Shown here piece by piece: positions 11,157 to 21,176 of a stretch of 64,000 nucleotides of DNA (within the stretch, counting starts at the first letter, position 1; each line of letters opens with the position of its first letter). Source of the stretch: Actinomucor elegans. Its lineage: Eukaryota > Mucoromycota > Mucoromycetes > Mucorales > Mucoraceae. Below the pieces are notes generated by a model that made no database searches, was not told the DNA's origin, and saw only the letters and a list, made by a program, of their open reading frames with translations. A program made the translations under genes and the position numbers. The DNA is taken from the NCBI GenBank assembly GCA_026027325.1, contig JAMSLZ010000006.1, positions 992,001-1,056,000 of the forward strand, given 5' to 3'.

Positions 11157-12463
11157 TTGATTAGAAACTAGAATAATGAATGTGTATAATAATAATAATA
11201 AACGAATCTATAAAGCTATCCATGTATGGTAAGAATTTACCGAATAGCGGCAGTAGCATGCCACAGCGTGCTCTAGAAGATCTAATACTGTTGATTCATA
11301 TATTATTGTGTCGCGTTGGGTTATATACAGGTTTCTAGTATAAAAGATATGCAGCATTCCTATCAAAGGGAACCAATCCCAATCCAGAGTGGGGTAATTA
11401 CCATAGGGGTTGTACACATACACACCTACATCTCATACAGTCTCTTTTGGATTAATTAAAAAAAAGGAAAAAAAAAAGAGAAACCATTCATTTTGTATAG
11501 CTGAAGACGCGTTCTGGCGGGTTTCACATTAATAAATATTATTTAGATAAGGCATCGTAGCCCAATTTGACGTGTCAATGTCAATTCAGAAGGGATACCT
11601 ATTCGCCCAAAAAAATGAATGGGGCAAAAGGCCTATATTTAATTGTTTTATGTATAAATGATAACTACTATAATAAGAACATACATATGTACCATTTAAA
11701 CGTGGGGTAATTATAAACGTGTTCTATCAGTTCTTGCACCACCAAGTTCAACGGTATTTATATAGGAAACTCTATTGTAAATCCTAACACACGAGAAGCT
11801 TGTCAAATAATACACTTCTCGGTGTAATAACTGACGGCCTACACAATGGCTGTGTAACTCTAATGCAAAGCATTTGGATACTAATGTCTATAGGCGTGTC
11901 TTATTATATAAATAATTGGCAAGTATGCGTCCTGACTTTGGTCCAATTGATGACAATAGTTCCCATTCAAGTAGGGGCCTATAACTAGCAGGCAAAAACA
12001 ATATAATTCCCTCTTTTCTTTCTCTTCCTTTTTTCTCTCTCTCTCTCTCTTTTTTACTTTATTTCCCTTCTTATATTAAACGCGCGTATACTTAACTCAA
12101 AACCCCTCGATTCATTACTTTATTATTTTCTTTCAATCTACGTCATCTTTCTATACAGTTATACAAACCGGAACTTTTTATATATTATAAAAGTATTGGT
12201 ACGTGATTTTTATTTGGGAATAACAGGAATTTTTGGGGTATGAGGCCAAATAAAAAGGATAGGGGAAGTTAGACTTAAAGAAGTAGAAAGGGAAAGACAA
12301 GCATACTATGTGTTATATATGTAATTCAATCAATGAATTCACAAAATAAACAGCTAACAATGAGTAAACAATGTTAGCTGTTCATTTTTACATATATTCC
12401 AAGTTTTTCTTGTGTTTCCCAATAATTGGGTTCATTCTTTTCTATATAACCAAGGACTAATTC
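11157..12463. other. Intergenic region with hairpin leader
   Basis: 1.3 kb between the acyl-CoA synthetase and the coiled-coil gene. A (CT)n-rich block lies at about 12000-12060 and a perfect inverted repeat at 12349-12382. A 62-codon ORF at 11800 has no recognisable features. No RNA gene is seen. Confidence 0.55.
12349..12382. repeat. 11-bp inverted repeat (hairpin) upstream of 12464 gene
   Basis: AACAGCTAACA (12349-12359) and its exact complement TGTTAGCTGTT (12372-12382) flank a 12-nt loop, about 80 bp before the ATG of the next gene. It would form a stable hairpin in the 5' leader RNA or serve as a dimeric protein site. Confidence 0.5.
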
Positions 12464-14149
12464 ATGTCTGATTTGATAGCTTCATTAAGTGAAATGGCAA
12501 ACCAAGACATTCATGCTCAGCCTGATTGCTGGGAGGCATACCCATATTTTGACAGCAGCACCTTGATACATCCCGATAGTGATCCCGTTAAAAAACGTAC
12601 TTCTTGGTGCTTGGATGAATTACCCCAAGACAATCAAGATGAAGATCGTCTGCGACAAGAACTTATCCAAAGAGCAACGACGCGTTTAAGACGTCGTATG
12701 CTGGAACAAAGCTTACAAGATGTAATGAGTCAAGTAGTCTCACTTCAAACTCAATTAGAAACCTTGCGTTTGGATGCTGCTACAACGATCGACACAGTAT
12801 CAAATATAGCTGATGAATCCAAATCAACTGAAGGCACTCAACGAATGAATCGACAGTTGGATGTATTGGAAAGAAGACTCAAATCGCATCAATTAGGCTT
12901 ATATCAGCTACAAAACAACGAGGCTGTCAAAGAGGATCACACTGTATTGGCCTCTGAAGCCATGGCAAAGACAGATTCCTTTGCCTCTCATAAGACGCCC
13001 CTTACTGCTCTATCCATGTCCCGATTATCTTCCATGTCCATCATGTCCTCGATTTTTGGTAGACCCGCCACCCCCAGCAGCAGTGCCACCAGCATTAGCG
13101 ATAACAGTTCCATGCCTAACGAAAAGAAGGACAAAAGACGCTATTCAAAGAAAGCATCTAAATACAACCATCAATGCCAAGAAACAGTAGAAGACGATGA
13201 TAGCGTCTCTCAAATTGAAAGCTTTGGTAGCTCTGAATGTCATCAGCCTACTGTTGAGGAGGAAGATCATCCATTTTACGATTTAGCCGGTAAACGCAGT
13301 TTTGGCGCCGGTAGCTTTTGTGGCAGTGTATATCACGACAATCAAGAAAAGCAGCAATTGCCTACAGCTACTTTGCCCGTACTAAGCGGCAATACAGCCG
13401 AGATTCGGTCCAGAAGACGTCAACGCCGTCAGCGCCATCAGCGATACCTGGAACAGCAGCGTCAGCAGCAACATGACTTTATGAGTGATGATGGATCAGT
13501 CATCTCAGATGATGTCTCGACCTATTCTTCTATCTCCAGTCTATCCAACATTGTTACCAATGCTCGACACGAAGCTTACTACCGCCATCCATTATCACCG
13601 GTTACACCTCCTCCTCATTTCACTGGTAGCTTCTTTGAACAAATGCAACAGCCTCGTTTCTATAAAGATCCTATGCAATCTTGGCTTTCCAGCCACGAAT
13701 ACGACCATCTTCAACAAGAACTTCCATGCGATACCTACAACTCCTACAATAACAGCATCTATCCTCAGCGTAATGTGTTAGATGAGGCTATGAGTTTCTT
13801 GGATGGGATTTCAGAGAACGGTGATGATGGAGGATTTGGAGAAGATGTATACCTATTGCTTCGTAGACCCGATCTATGTTGCAGGCCACTTTCTGAGATC
13901 GAAACAACCATGAACAAGCTCCGCCAGCAAGAACATCCTGTCAGCATGATGGCTATCAAGGACGTGTTACATTTACTGAATCCTGCTGCATGGTGTCAGT
14001 TGGGTATCAAGTACTCGAGTGAACTGGCATACAATGCCACTTGTTCTAGTTTACAATGGTGTCGATTTTTGAGTGTGCTTGCTGCTGCTGTCGTTATTAG
14101 TGTCTTGAAGGGCCCTGAAGATATCCGTCGCTATTCTTCAACCTATTAG
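12464..14149 (+). CDS. Tail-anchored coiled-coil protein, unknown
   Basis: Intronless 561-aa protein, unusual in this intron-rich window. Not recognised. Visible features: an acidic N-terminus (1-60), a long charged helical region (~62-160, RLRQELIQRATTRLRRRM and onward) likely to form a coiled coil, a Ser/Thr-rich low-complexity middle (~175-290) with RRRQRRQRHQR near 320, and a hydrophobic segment FLSVLAAAVVISVL (~535-548) followed by only 13 residues. That arrangement fits a tail-anchored membrane protein with a large cytosolic part. Codon use resembles neighbouring genes and the frame is open throughout, so it is probably a real gene. Membrane and function are unknown. Confidence 0.75.
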   Translation: MSDLIASLSEMANQDIHAQPDCWEAYPYFDSSTLIHPDSDPVKKRTSWCLDELPQDNQDEDRLRQELIQRATTRLRRRMLEQSLQDVMSQVVSLQTQLETLRLDAATTIDTVSNIADESKSTEGTQRMNRQLDVLERRLKSHQLGLYQLQNNEAVKEDHTVLASEAMAKTDSFASHKTPLTALSMSRLSSMSIMSSIFGRPATPSSSATSISDNSSMPNEKKDKRRYSKKASKYNHQCQETVEDDDSVSQIESFGSSECHQPTVEEEDHPFYDLAGKRSFGAGSFCGSVYHDNQEKQQLPTATLPVLSGNTAEIRSRRRQRRQRHQRYLEQQRQQQHDFMSDDGSVISDDVSTYSSISSLSNIVTNARHEAYYRHPLSPVTPPPHFTGSFFEQMQQPRFYKDPMQSWLSSHEYDHLQQELPCDTYNSYNNSIYPQRNVLDEAMSFLDGISENGDDGGFGEDVYLLLRRPDLCCRPLSEIETTMNKLRQQEHPVSMMAIKDVLHLLNPAAWCQLGIKYSSELAYNATCSSLQWCRFLSVLAAAVVISVLKGPEDIRRYSSTY

Positions 14150-14614
14150 GCTCCTTTATACTTTCTTTTGCCATTCTTTTTCTTTACAATCCCTTTCAAG
14201 TTATGACCCTTCTTTTTTTTTTTCTTCTCTTTTTACCTTTTACCTTATGTATACTGCCGCCTTAATATTCTTTTGTTTTTTTTTACATACTTATGTCCTT
14301 TAATCAATACCCTATTCCTCTATGTTTCTATATGGTTTTCCTTGAACAAAAACCTATTCTGTAATATTGCTATGTACATTTCTTTTTTTAATTAGAAATT
14401 CCTTAAAAAAAAGCTTTTTGTTTCAAGAAACAAAGCTTACCCCCTTTCTCTCTCTCTCTCTCTCTCTCTCTATAATATTCTATACATATATACATATATA
14501 CCATTCGCTATACTTGAACTGAACCAAATCAAAGAAATCATTAAACCGAAAAAAAAAACTAAATCACTTATGAATTCACTTTATTCTTGTATATAAGAAG
14601 GATATATAGAGAAC
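14150..14614. other. Convergent 3' intergenic spacer
   Basis: Holds the facing 3' UTRs of the coiled-coil gene and VMA10. Very T-rich, with a (CT)n microsatellite at about 14447-14470. No gene seen. Confidence 0.6.
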
Positions 14615-15209
14615 TTAGACACGATAGTTTTCGTGAGGTTTGGTTTCGACATTGGTAATAGCCTTCATCATCTTATCGACAGCATCCTGCTTCTTCTCTT
14701 CAGCAGCAGCACGGATTTCCTCAATCTTGGCGTCAGTCTCTTGGTCGACCTTAGTGAGACTTTGATCTGATTGTCCAGAGTGCTGTATTTCATTTCAAGA
14801 ATTAGTATCCATGGCAGCAAATATGTATGTTCTTTTACCTGTGCGACAAAGTTTTGGTATTCTTGGTTCTTTTGTGCCTTAAGTTCTTCAATTTCCTTGG
14901 CTGCCTCGGAACGAGCATCCTTCAAACGTTGAACACGGTCTATATATTAAATATGAGTACATCGTCCGAAAAAAAAAAAGACGCGATAAACCAACACACT
15001 TACATTGCTTGGCCTTTTGAACAATCTTGGCTGCTTCACGTTCAGCATCCAAAAGAGTATTGATACCTTGAGAGTTAGATGTAGACTATTTTATCAATTT
15101 AGAAATGTTAACGTTTATCATACTTTTGGTTCCTAGCTTTAATGTCGCATCGACCCAAGGTACAGGCCGACTTGAATAAATCCATAAAGGCAAAGCAATA
15201 ACTTACCAT
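14615..15209 (-). CDS. VMA10: V-type ATPase subunit G
   Basis: Peripheral-stalk subunit of the vacuolar proton pump. Exons on the minus strand: 15207..15209 (the ATG alone), 15004..15085, 14839..14939, 14615..14782; 117 aa, the normal length. The first residues after the split start, STSNSQGINTLLDAE, are the conserved N-terminal signature, followed by REAAKIVQKAKQYRVQRLKDA and a continuous charged helix, as expected for the long stalk helix paired with subunit E. Intron 1 (121 nt) begins directly after the start codon (ATG then GTAAGT), so the 5' UTR plus three bases form the first exon. The gene is convergent with the coiled-coil gene. Confidence 0.93.
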
Positions 15210-16602
15210 GTTTATAAGAATGGATGTAAAGAGATGTAAGAGAAGAAAAAAAGTCGCGCTAGAAACCCGAAACCTCGAAAGGAGAAGAGATAGTCTAACG
15301 AGTAAACGTTTCAAATTAGATATTTGGATCACCGTCAAACCTCCACAACAGCAGGCTGACGCATGCATTTTTTTTGGGTTCTGCGGAAGCTTGGGCCTTT
15401 CAAGCTTAGGTGGCGGCAGCTAAAGAATATGGAACGCTTTGATTGGTATGCTGAGTTTAATACGAGTGATTTTTCTCTGGGCTTCAAATTTTCTTTGCGA
15501 ATACTTTAATGCAACATTTGAATAGTAGAAAAGTACAAATAGATGCTATATGTATTAATAATATATATATATATATATATAAGATTGCATTTAACATCAA
15601 AGGCACAAACTTCAATGCTATGTTTTCTATCAATATTTAAGTGTTATTCACATTGCATTAAGGTTGCAACCTTCCTTTTATGAAGTGAATAAAATACAAG
15701 TAAAATAGATACGTGTGCCCTTGAGCACAATTATTGGAGCAGTAATAAAAAAAAATTGTCTTGAAACTAACTGTCTAGCCCCTAAATAGCCTAAATCTCG
15801 GAAAATTCGGACAAAAGGGGGGGGGGCACATTGGAATTATTTCATTGATTAATAGAAGTGTAATGGTAACTTTCTTTCTATGAGCATATTGGCTTTCTAT
15901 TAGAATAAGTATAATTTTTTGCTTTTCTGATTTATGATCAAAAGCCTATATTTTCAATTAGATCAAATATAAATAAAAATGCCAGCAGGTACTTTTGAAA
16001 GCATAAAGTGGCCCTGCACGCAATATTTACTTTGAGATTGTATTTTTTTTACTGCCAAAGGAAGTTGCCAATATGATAGATTTTGGTGCATGAGGGGTTT
16101 TACCAGATAAACATTTCAACCCCTACTGAAATTTAAGTAGACCATTTGGAATTTGCGTTTAATTTTATTTTGTGTTATATAGAAACTTCAACCACTATAA
16201 ACTACTTTAGCAATACTTTACAAAATTATTACAATTACAATGAATGTCTTGCTTTAATTTGTCTTAAACTATAGGATGATTATTGAAATATAAACTACCT
16301 CTTTAAATTTTGGTGGTGGGAATATGTATCAAGCATTTTAAAATAAGAATAAGCATGGGGTAAATACATACCTACGCCTTAATGCACATGCAGCTTTCTT
16401 TCCATATCAGCTCGACACCAAAAATCGGATGCATATCCTAAAATGAAAATCAAATTTTAACAGAGGGGGGGGGGCTTTTTTACCTTACAAACGGATTCAA
16501 TCTCAACTTTACAATTGAATGGCCGCTAATTCGCGAAGAGAAAACGCTCGAGGAAGTTTGCAATGGATTGAATCCTCCTCTTTTATTGTCTCTATAACAG
16601 CC
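15210..16602. other. Intergenic, AT-rich
   Basis: 1.4 kb shared upstream region of VMA10 (minus) and RPL3 (plus). Contains a (TA)n run (~15561-15581) and two G homopolymers (~15818-15827, ~16466-16475) that stand out in AT-rich DNA. No gene recognised. Confidence 0.55.
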
Positions 16603-18096
16603 ATGGTAAATCAAACATCCATCCATCCATCCATCCGTCCATCCAATACATGATACTAATGCCTTTTCTAATAGTCGCACAGGTACAATACATCGTTCTA
16701 TTACATTTCGAAAGAGAACTATACGAAGCTTGATGCTTGAAAGTTTCTTTTTTTTTTTGCTGAAAATGTCAAATGCTTCTAAATTTCTTACATTTGGAAT
16801 TGAGACACTGAATCAAAAAATATTGTTGCTTGTATACTTATGAATCAAACCAACTAACTTGCCTTCTTTTCGCCTTGTAGAAAGTTTGAGGCTCCTCGTC
16901 ACGGTCATTTGGGTTTCGGTCCCCGTAAGAGAACTAGATCTCACCGTGGTCGCGTTAAGGCTTACCCCAAGGATGATGCCAAGAAGCCCGTCCATATGAC
17001 CGCTTTCATGGGTTATAAGGCTGGTATGACCCATATCGTCCGTGATCTTGAACGTCCTGGTTCCAGTAAGTTGAGCAGCAATGTCTAGATCTACAAAGAT
17101 CTGACCTTTTTTTTTTAAAAAAAAATAGAGATGCACAAGAAGGAAATCGTCGAAGCCGTCACTGTCATCGAAGCTCCCGCTATGGTTGTTGTTGGTGTTG
17201 TCGGTTACGTCGAGACTCCTCGTGGTCTCCGTTCTTTGACTACCGTCTGGGCCGAACATCTTTCCGAAGAAGCCAAGCGTCGTTTCTACAAGAACTGGTA
17301 CCGTTCCAAGAAGAAGGCCTTCACCAAGTATGCTCAAAAGTATGCTGAAGGTGCCAAGGATGTCACTCGTGAACTCGAGCGTATCAAGAAGTACTGTTCC
17401 GTCGTCCGTGTCATTGCCCACACTCAAATCTCCAAGGCTAAGCTCCACCAACGTAAGGCTCACCTTATGGAAGTTCAATTGAACGGTGGTTCCATTGAAG
17501 CCAAGGTTGACTGGGCCCGTGAGCACTTCGAAAAGGAAGTTACTGTCGGTTCCATCTTTGAACAAGACGAAATGATCGATATCATTGCTACCACCAAGGG
17601 TCACGGTTTCGAAGGTGTCACTGCTCGTTGGGGTACCAAGAAGCTTCCTCGTAAGACTCATCGTGGTTTGCGTAAGGTTGCTTGTATTGGTGCCTGGCAT
17701 CCTAGCAGAGTCATGTACTCTGTTGCTCGTGCTGGTCAACGCGGTTACCACCGTCGTACTGAGATCAACAAGAAGATCTATCGTATTGCCACTGGTTCTG
17801 ATGCCAAGTCTGGTACTACCGACTACGATTTGACCGAGAAGGTTATCACTCCTATGGGTGGTTTCCCTCACTATGGTGTCGTTAACGATGACTTCGTCAT
17901 GATCAAGGGTTGTTGTGCTGGTTCCAAGAAGCGTGTCATTACTCTTCGTAAGTCCCTCACTGTCCACACCAAGCGTTCCGCTTTGGAGAAGGTTTCCCTC
18001 AAGTTCATCGATACCTCTTCCAAGTTCGGTCACGGTCGTTTCCAAACTGCTGCCGAGAAGCACCAACTCATGGGTACTCTCAAGAAGGATCTTTAA
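16603..18096 (+). CDS. RPL3: 60S ribosomal protein L3 (uL3)
   Basis: Large-subunit protein reaching the peptidyl-transferase centre. Exons 16603..16605 (ATG only), 16675..16682 (8-nt micro-exon TCGCACAG), 16881..17065, 17129..18096; 387 aa, the same length as yeast L3. The micro-exon supplies Ser-His and two bases of Arg, giving the universal start [16 protein letters not shown]; without it the protein would lack its conserved N-terminus. Later hallmarks: [31 protein letters not shown], the W-finger [13 protein letters not shown] and [10 protein letters not shown] near the end. Codon use is strongly biased, as in highly expressed genes. Intron 1 carries an ATCC tract directly behind the 5' splice site, shared with the uL1 gene. 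Confidence 0.95.
16616..16644 (+). repeat. (ATCC)n tract in first intron of RPL3
   Basis: CATCC units with one CCGTCC variant, starting 11 nt into intron 1. The intron opens GTAAATCAAACATCCATCC, nearly identical to the opening of the first intron of the uL1 gene (54323-54503, minus strand). Confidence 0.8.
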
Positions 18097-18339
18097 ATTG
18101 CTTGTCTTTGTTTAAACTTCTTGTTTTGATAAAATACTTGTTTTAATATTTCTTTAAATTTATACGTGTTTCATACTGGTTCATTAAGTGTGTGAGTTTA
18201 CTATCTTATTCGGTGCTTTCCGGATGAAGTAATGCTGTTTTGCATAAAAGTCAGACTATTATTTTTTTTTAGTTGCTTTGACCTGAACATAAATCCCTTT
18301 CTTTTACTTTCTATATCTGATTCCTCTAAATATTACTAA

Positions 18340-18379
18340 ATGGCCACCTATTATCCTACTACTACTACTACTGCTACTA

Positions 18380-18429
<50 letters not shown>

Positions 18430-19753
18430 GCTACAGCTACAGCTGCTACTACACTGTATAGTAATAGTGGTACTGATACTGGTCAAGGTACTGACTCAGT
18501 TCCAGTACTCTTGGATAAAGACCAACCCAGCCCAAACACAAATGATCCATACGACCATTTCCCTTGGCTGAACACTCCACTTTCACCTCCACTTGCAAAG
18601 AAAGAACAAATCAATATAAATACCAAACGATCCTCTGTTTCAGGATGGCACTCACTCTGGAGTACTTCTACATGGCAAACTAATGCTATCGAAGAACCTG
18701 TATTGAATCAGAAGAGAAGTCGTTCTGTATCCTTCATGCAGCCCTCACCTCTTCCTGCTCCACTGACTTCTTCTAGCAGTTGTTCATTATTTGATCATAC
18801 TGCGGTTGATGATTATTTTCAAATGAAATCCGCCAATAAATCACCATTTACTTCTCCGATTACGTATCAGGCTGGTTTCATGACCAAGAATTCCAACAAC
18901 GACAAATCTATATGGTCCTTTGACTATCCATCCATTATGAATAATAGGTAAATATATAGGCATTGCTGACTTGACTCACAAAAGCTAACGCAACTATTTT
19001 TTTTTCTATAGAGACGAGGAGCGCCGTCATTCGATTGCGGTAACACAGCATCATTTTACGCGTCCACCTACGCCTCCACCTTATCAGCCTTCTGCTTCTC
19101 AGCAAATACAACAGTTGATCCAACAAGTACAGCAGCAGCAGCAGATTGATGAATACTTTAGCCCTACAACGGTTGTAATTGATGTTCAATGCTTAGGCAA
19201 AGGCATTTCTGTAGATCACTTGAGCGAAAATCAAATGATCTATCAAGTCCAATTCAAAGCCAAGTATAGATTGGATTACTTTTACGTGCAGCAGCAGCAG
19301 CAAGAACAAGCATTCAAGTTGGGTGATATGGTGATTGTGGAAGCAGACAGAGGGTATGATCTGGGAAAGATTGTTGCAGCCCATGCAAAAAAGAGCGAAG
19401 CCAATGAGCATATCTGTCAAGTCAAACGTATCTTTAGACACGCCAATCCTGCAGAATTGTCTACGTATGAATTAAAGAGTCAAGATGAACAAAAAGCTTT
19501 GATTATCTGTCAAGCAAAGATCAAGCAAAAGAATTTAAATATGGAGGTGATGGATGCTGAATATCAATGGTAATATATCATTGCAATCAAGTCTATAAGC
19601 TGGTGCTAATATTTTATTAGGGACAGGCGCAAGTTGACTTTTTACTTTAAAGCAAATGAACGTATTGACTTTCGTGAATTGGTACGAGAACTGTTCAAGA
19701 TTTACAAGACGCGTATTTGGATGTGTGCTTATTCTTCGGTTAATCATTCTTAA
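18340..19753 (+). CDS. PSP1 C-terminal domain protein
   Basis: Exons 18340..18947, 19012..19569, 19621..19753; 432 aa. The C-terminal ~200 residues form a PSP1 domain: the region ending [18 protein letters not shown], then [19 protein letters not shown] and [20 protein letters not shown]. Family members include yeast Psp1, a suppressor of DNA polymerase alpha mutants found in cytoplasmic foci; the biochemical role is not established. The N-terminus is low complexity: ACT and GCT triplet runs encode poly-Thr then poly-Ala (about residues 6-40), followed by a Ser/Pro-rich stretch and Gln tracts. The Gln runs directly precede the domain. Start chosen as the first ATG; the triplet run makes the exact N-terminus variable between strains. 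Confidence 0.88.
18356..18431 (+). repeat. Coding triplet microsatellite (ACT)n(GCT)n
   Basis: Two adjacent triplet runs inside the PSP1 gene, coding poly-Thr and poly-Ala in frame. They also keep the opposite strand open as poly-Ser, which gives a spurious antisense ORF. Confidence 0.85.
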
Positions 19754-21176
19754 AACATATTTTCTGTCTATCACATCATATCATTTATAGATTTTTCTTC
19801 TCATTCGGTGTTGCCTTGCATACTACTATTTTCTTTATATACATATATTATGCATATATATATATATATGTGTGTGTGTGTATGTGTGTAGATATATACT
19901 ACATTGCTTCATTACAGTCAAATTCATTCTTCTATTGTATACTCATTTACATTACTCATAAAATAAAGTTTTCTCTTACCTTGTTCATGTACGCCAATTG
20001 GTGAATAAGCGCTTTTGGAACCTTCTAATGCCCCCCCCCTCTTCACAATTCAAACCTTGTTTTGTTTTTAGTTCAGTTAATTATGCACGACAATGTTGTA
20101 GTACTGTGGGCATTCAATGTTGAATGTAAAACACCTTATGTTAGAAAAGTGTTTATCTGTCTCATGCTTACATTTACGCTAGCCAATTGAGTCGAGATAG
20201 GTCGAGTAATCCATAATACTATCATATAAATATGTATATTTTATAGACAATCATGAATACATGTGACACAGTCGCTGCGGTGTAGTTGAAAAGAGAAAGT
20301 GGCATGGGTATTGTCGTCCCTTCTGAAAACGGACTATTAATCTGATGCAACGCCGGACCAAGAACTATCAATGGATAAAGTACTTCTTATGTAAATCACA
20401 AATCATGATTAAGAATGCGATATTCATTGCATCTAAACTGAGTACATGTCTCATTATTCACAGCTTTATTGCGAATATGTAGTGTACCAATATGCCGCAT
20501 TCAGCTGAGGAATGTAGAGCAATTGTTTATGAAAAATTTCCATCGAGTATCTCCTTTAGGCATAAATTTTTAAAATATTACCTTGTAAGGCGCACAGGTT
20601 GCATGTTCAAGCCCTCTTCAGTTACTATTATAGATTTAATGAATTTAAAACTAGATTATATTTATATAGCATTAGAGTTATGATCTCATTTCTAAAACAT
20701 CTAAAAATTAATTTTTATCAACAATAACTCCATAAATAAAATAAAATATATGAATCAAAATAAGCCTTCAGTAGCTGTGTCATCAAACTTTTCACTGGTA
20801 TCGCTAATATACTATGCCTCTACTTATACATTTCTACTATACGAATATTGTTCTAAAGGTGTTTGCAGAATATTTTATTTAAAAAAAATGATTTCAATTT
20901 GCTGCACGTATTTATGAGTTCAAAAGCTTGATAAAAATAAAATAAAAAGAGTGCTCAAGCATTGAACAATAAAAAGTAAGGTATTGTAAAATAACAATAG
21001 TAAGGCTGGAAGATGTACCAAGAGAGTTAAAGAGCAATTTTTTTTTGAGGTCTGCAAAATCTCACATATTTTTATCGGTTAATCTCTGACCGCCAATCAT
21101 AATAGCTGGTCGAGAAAAAAAAAAAAACAAAAAGCACAGGCAATCGTGTCACGCTGACTAGCTCCTTTGTTCCCAA
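19754..21176. other. Intergenic, AT-rich
   Basis: 1.4 kb without a supported gene. Contains a TA/TG microsatellite (~19853-19890), a C run (~20031-20039) and a degenerate copy of the dispersed repeat (20163..20212). A 63-codon ORF at 20492 shows no recognisable features. Confidence 0.55.
20163..20212 (+). repeat. Dispersed repeat, degenerate partial copy
   Basis: CAATTGAGTCGAGATAGGTC followed by GAGTAATCC corresponds to the CATTTGACCGAGATTGACC and GAGGGATCT core of the intergenic repeat family, with several substitutions. Confidence 0.35.

Noticed and set aside
16813..18066. 417-aa open frame opposite RPL3
   Set aside because: Same effect: biased codons of RPL3 leave the antisense frame open. 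The antisense product is Ser/Thr/Leu low complexity.
20575..20620. GTTCAAGCCC, reminiscent of a tRNA T-loop
   Set aside because: No cloverleaf can be folded around it and no A-box upstream.
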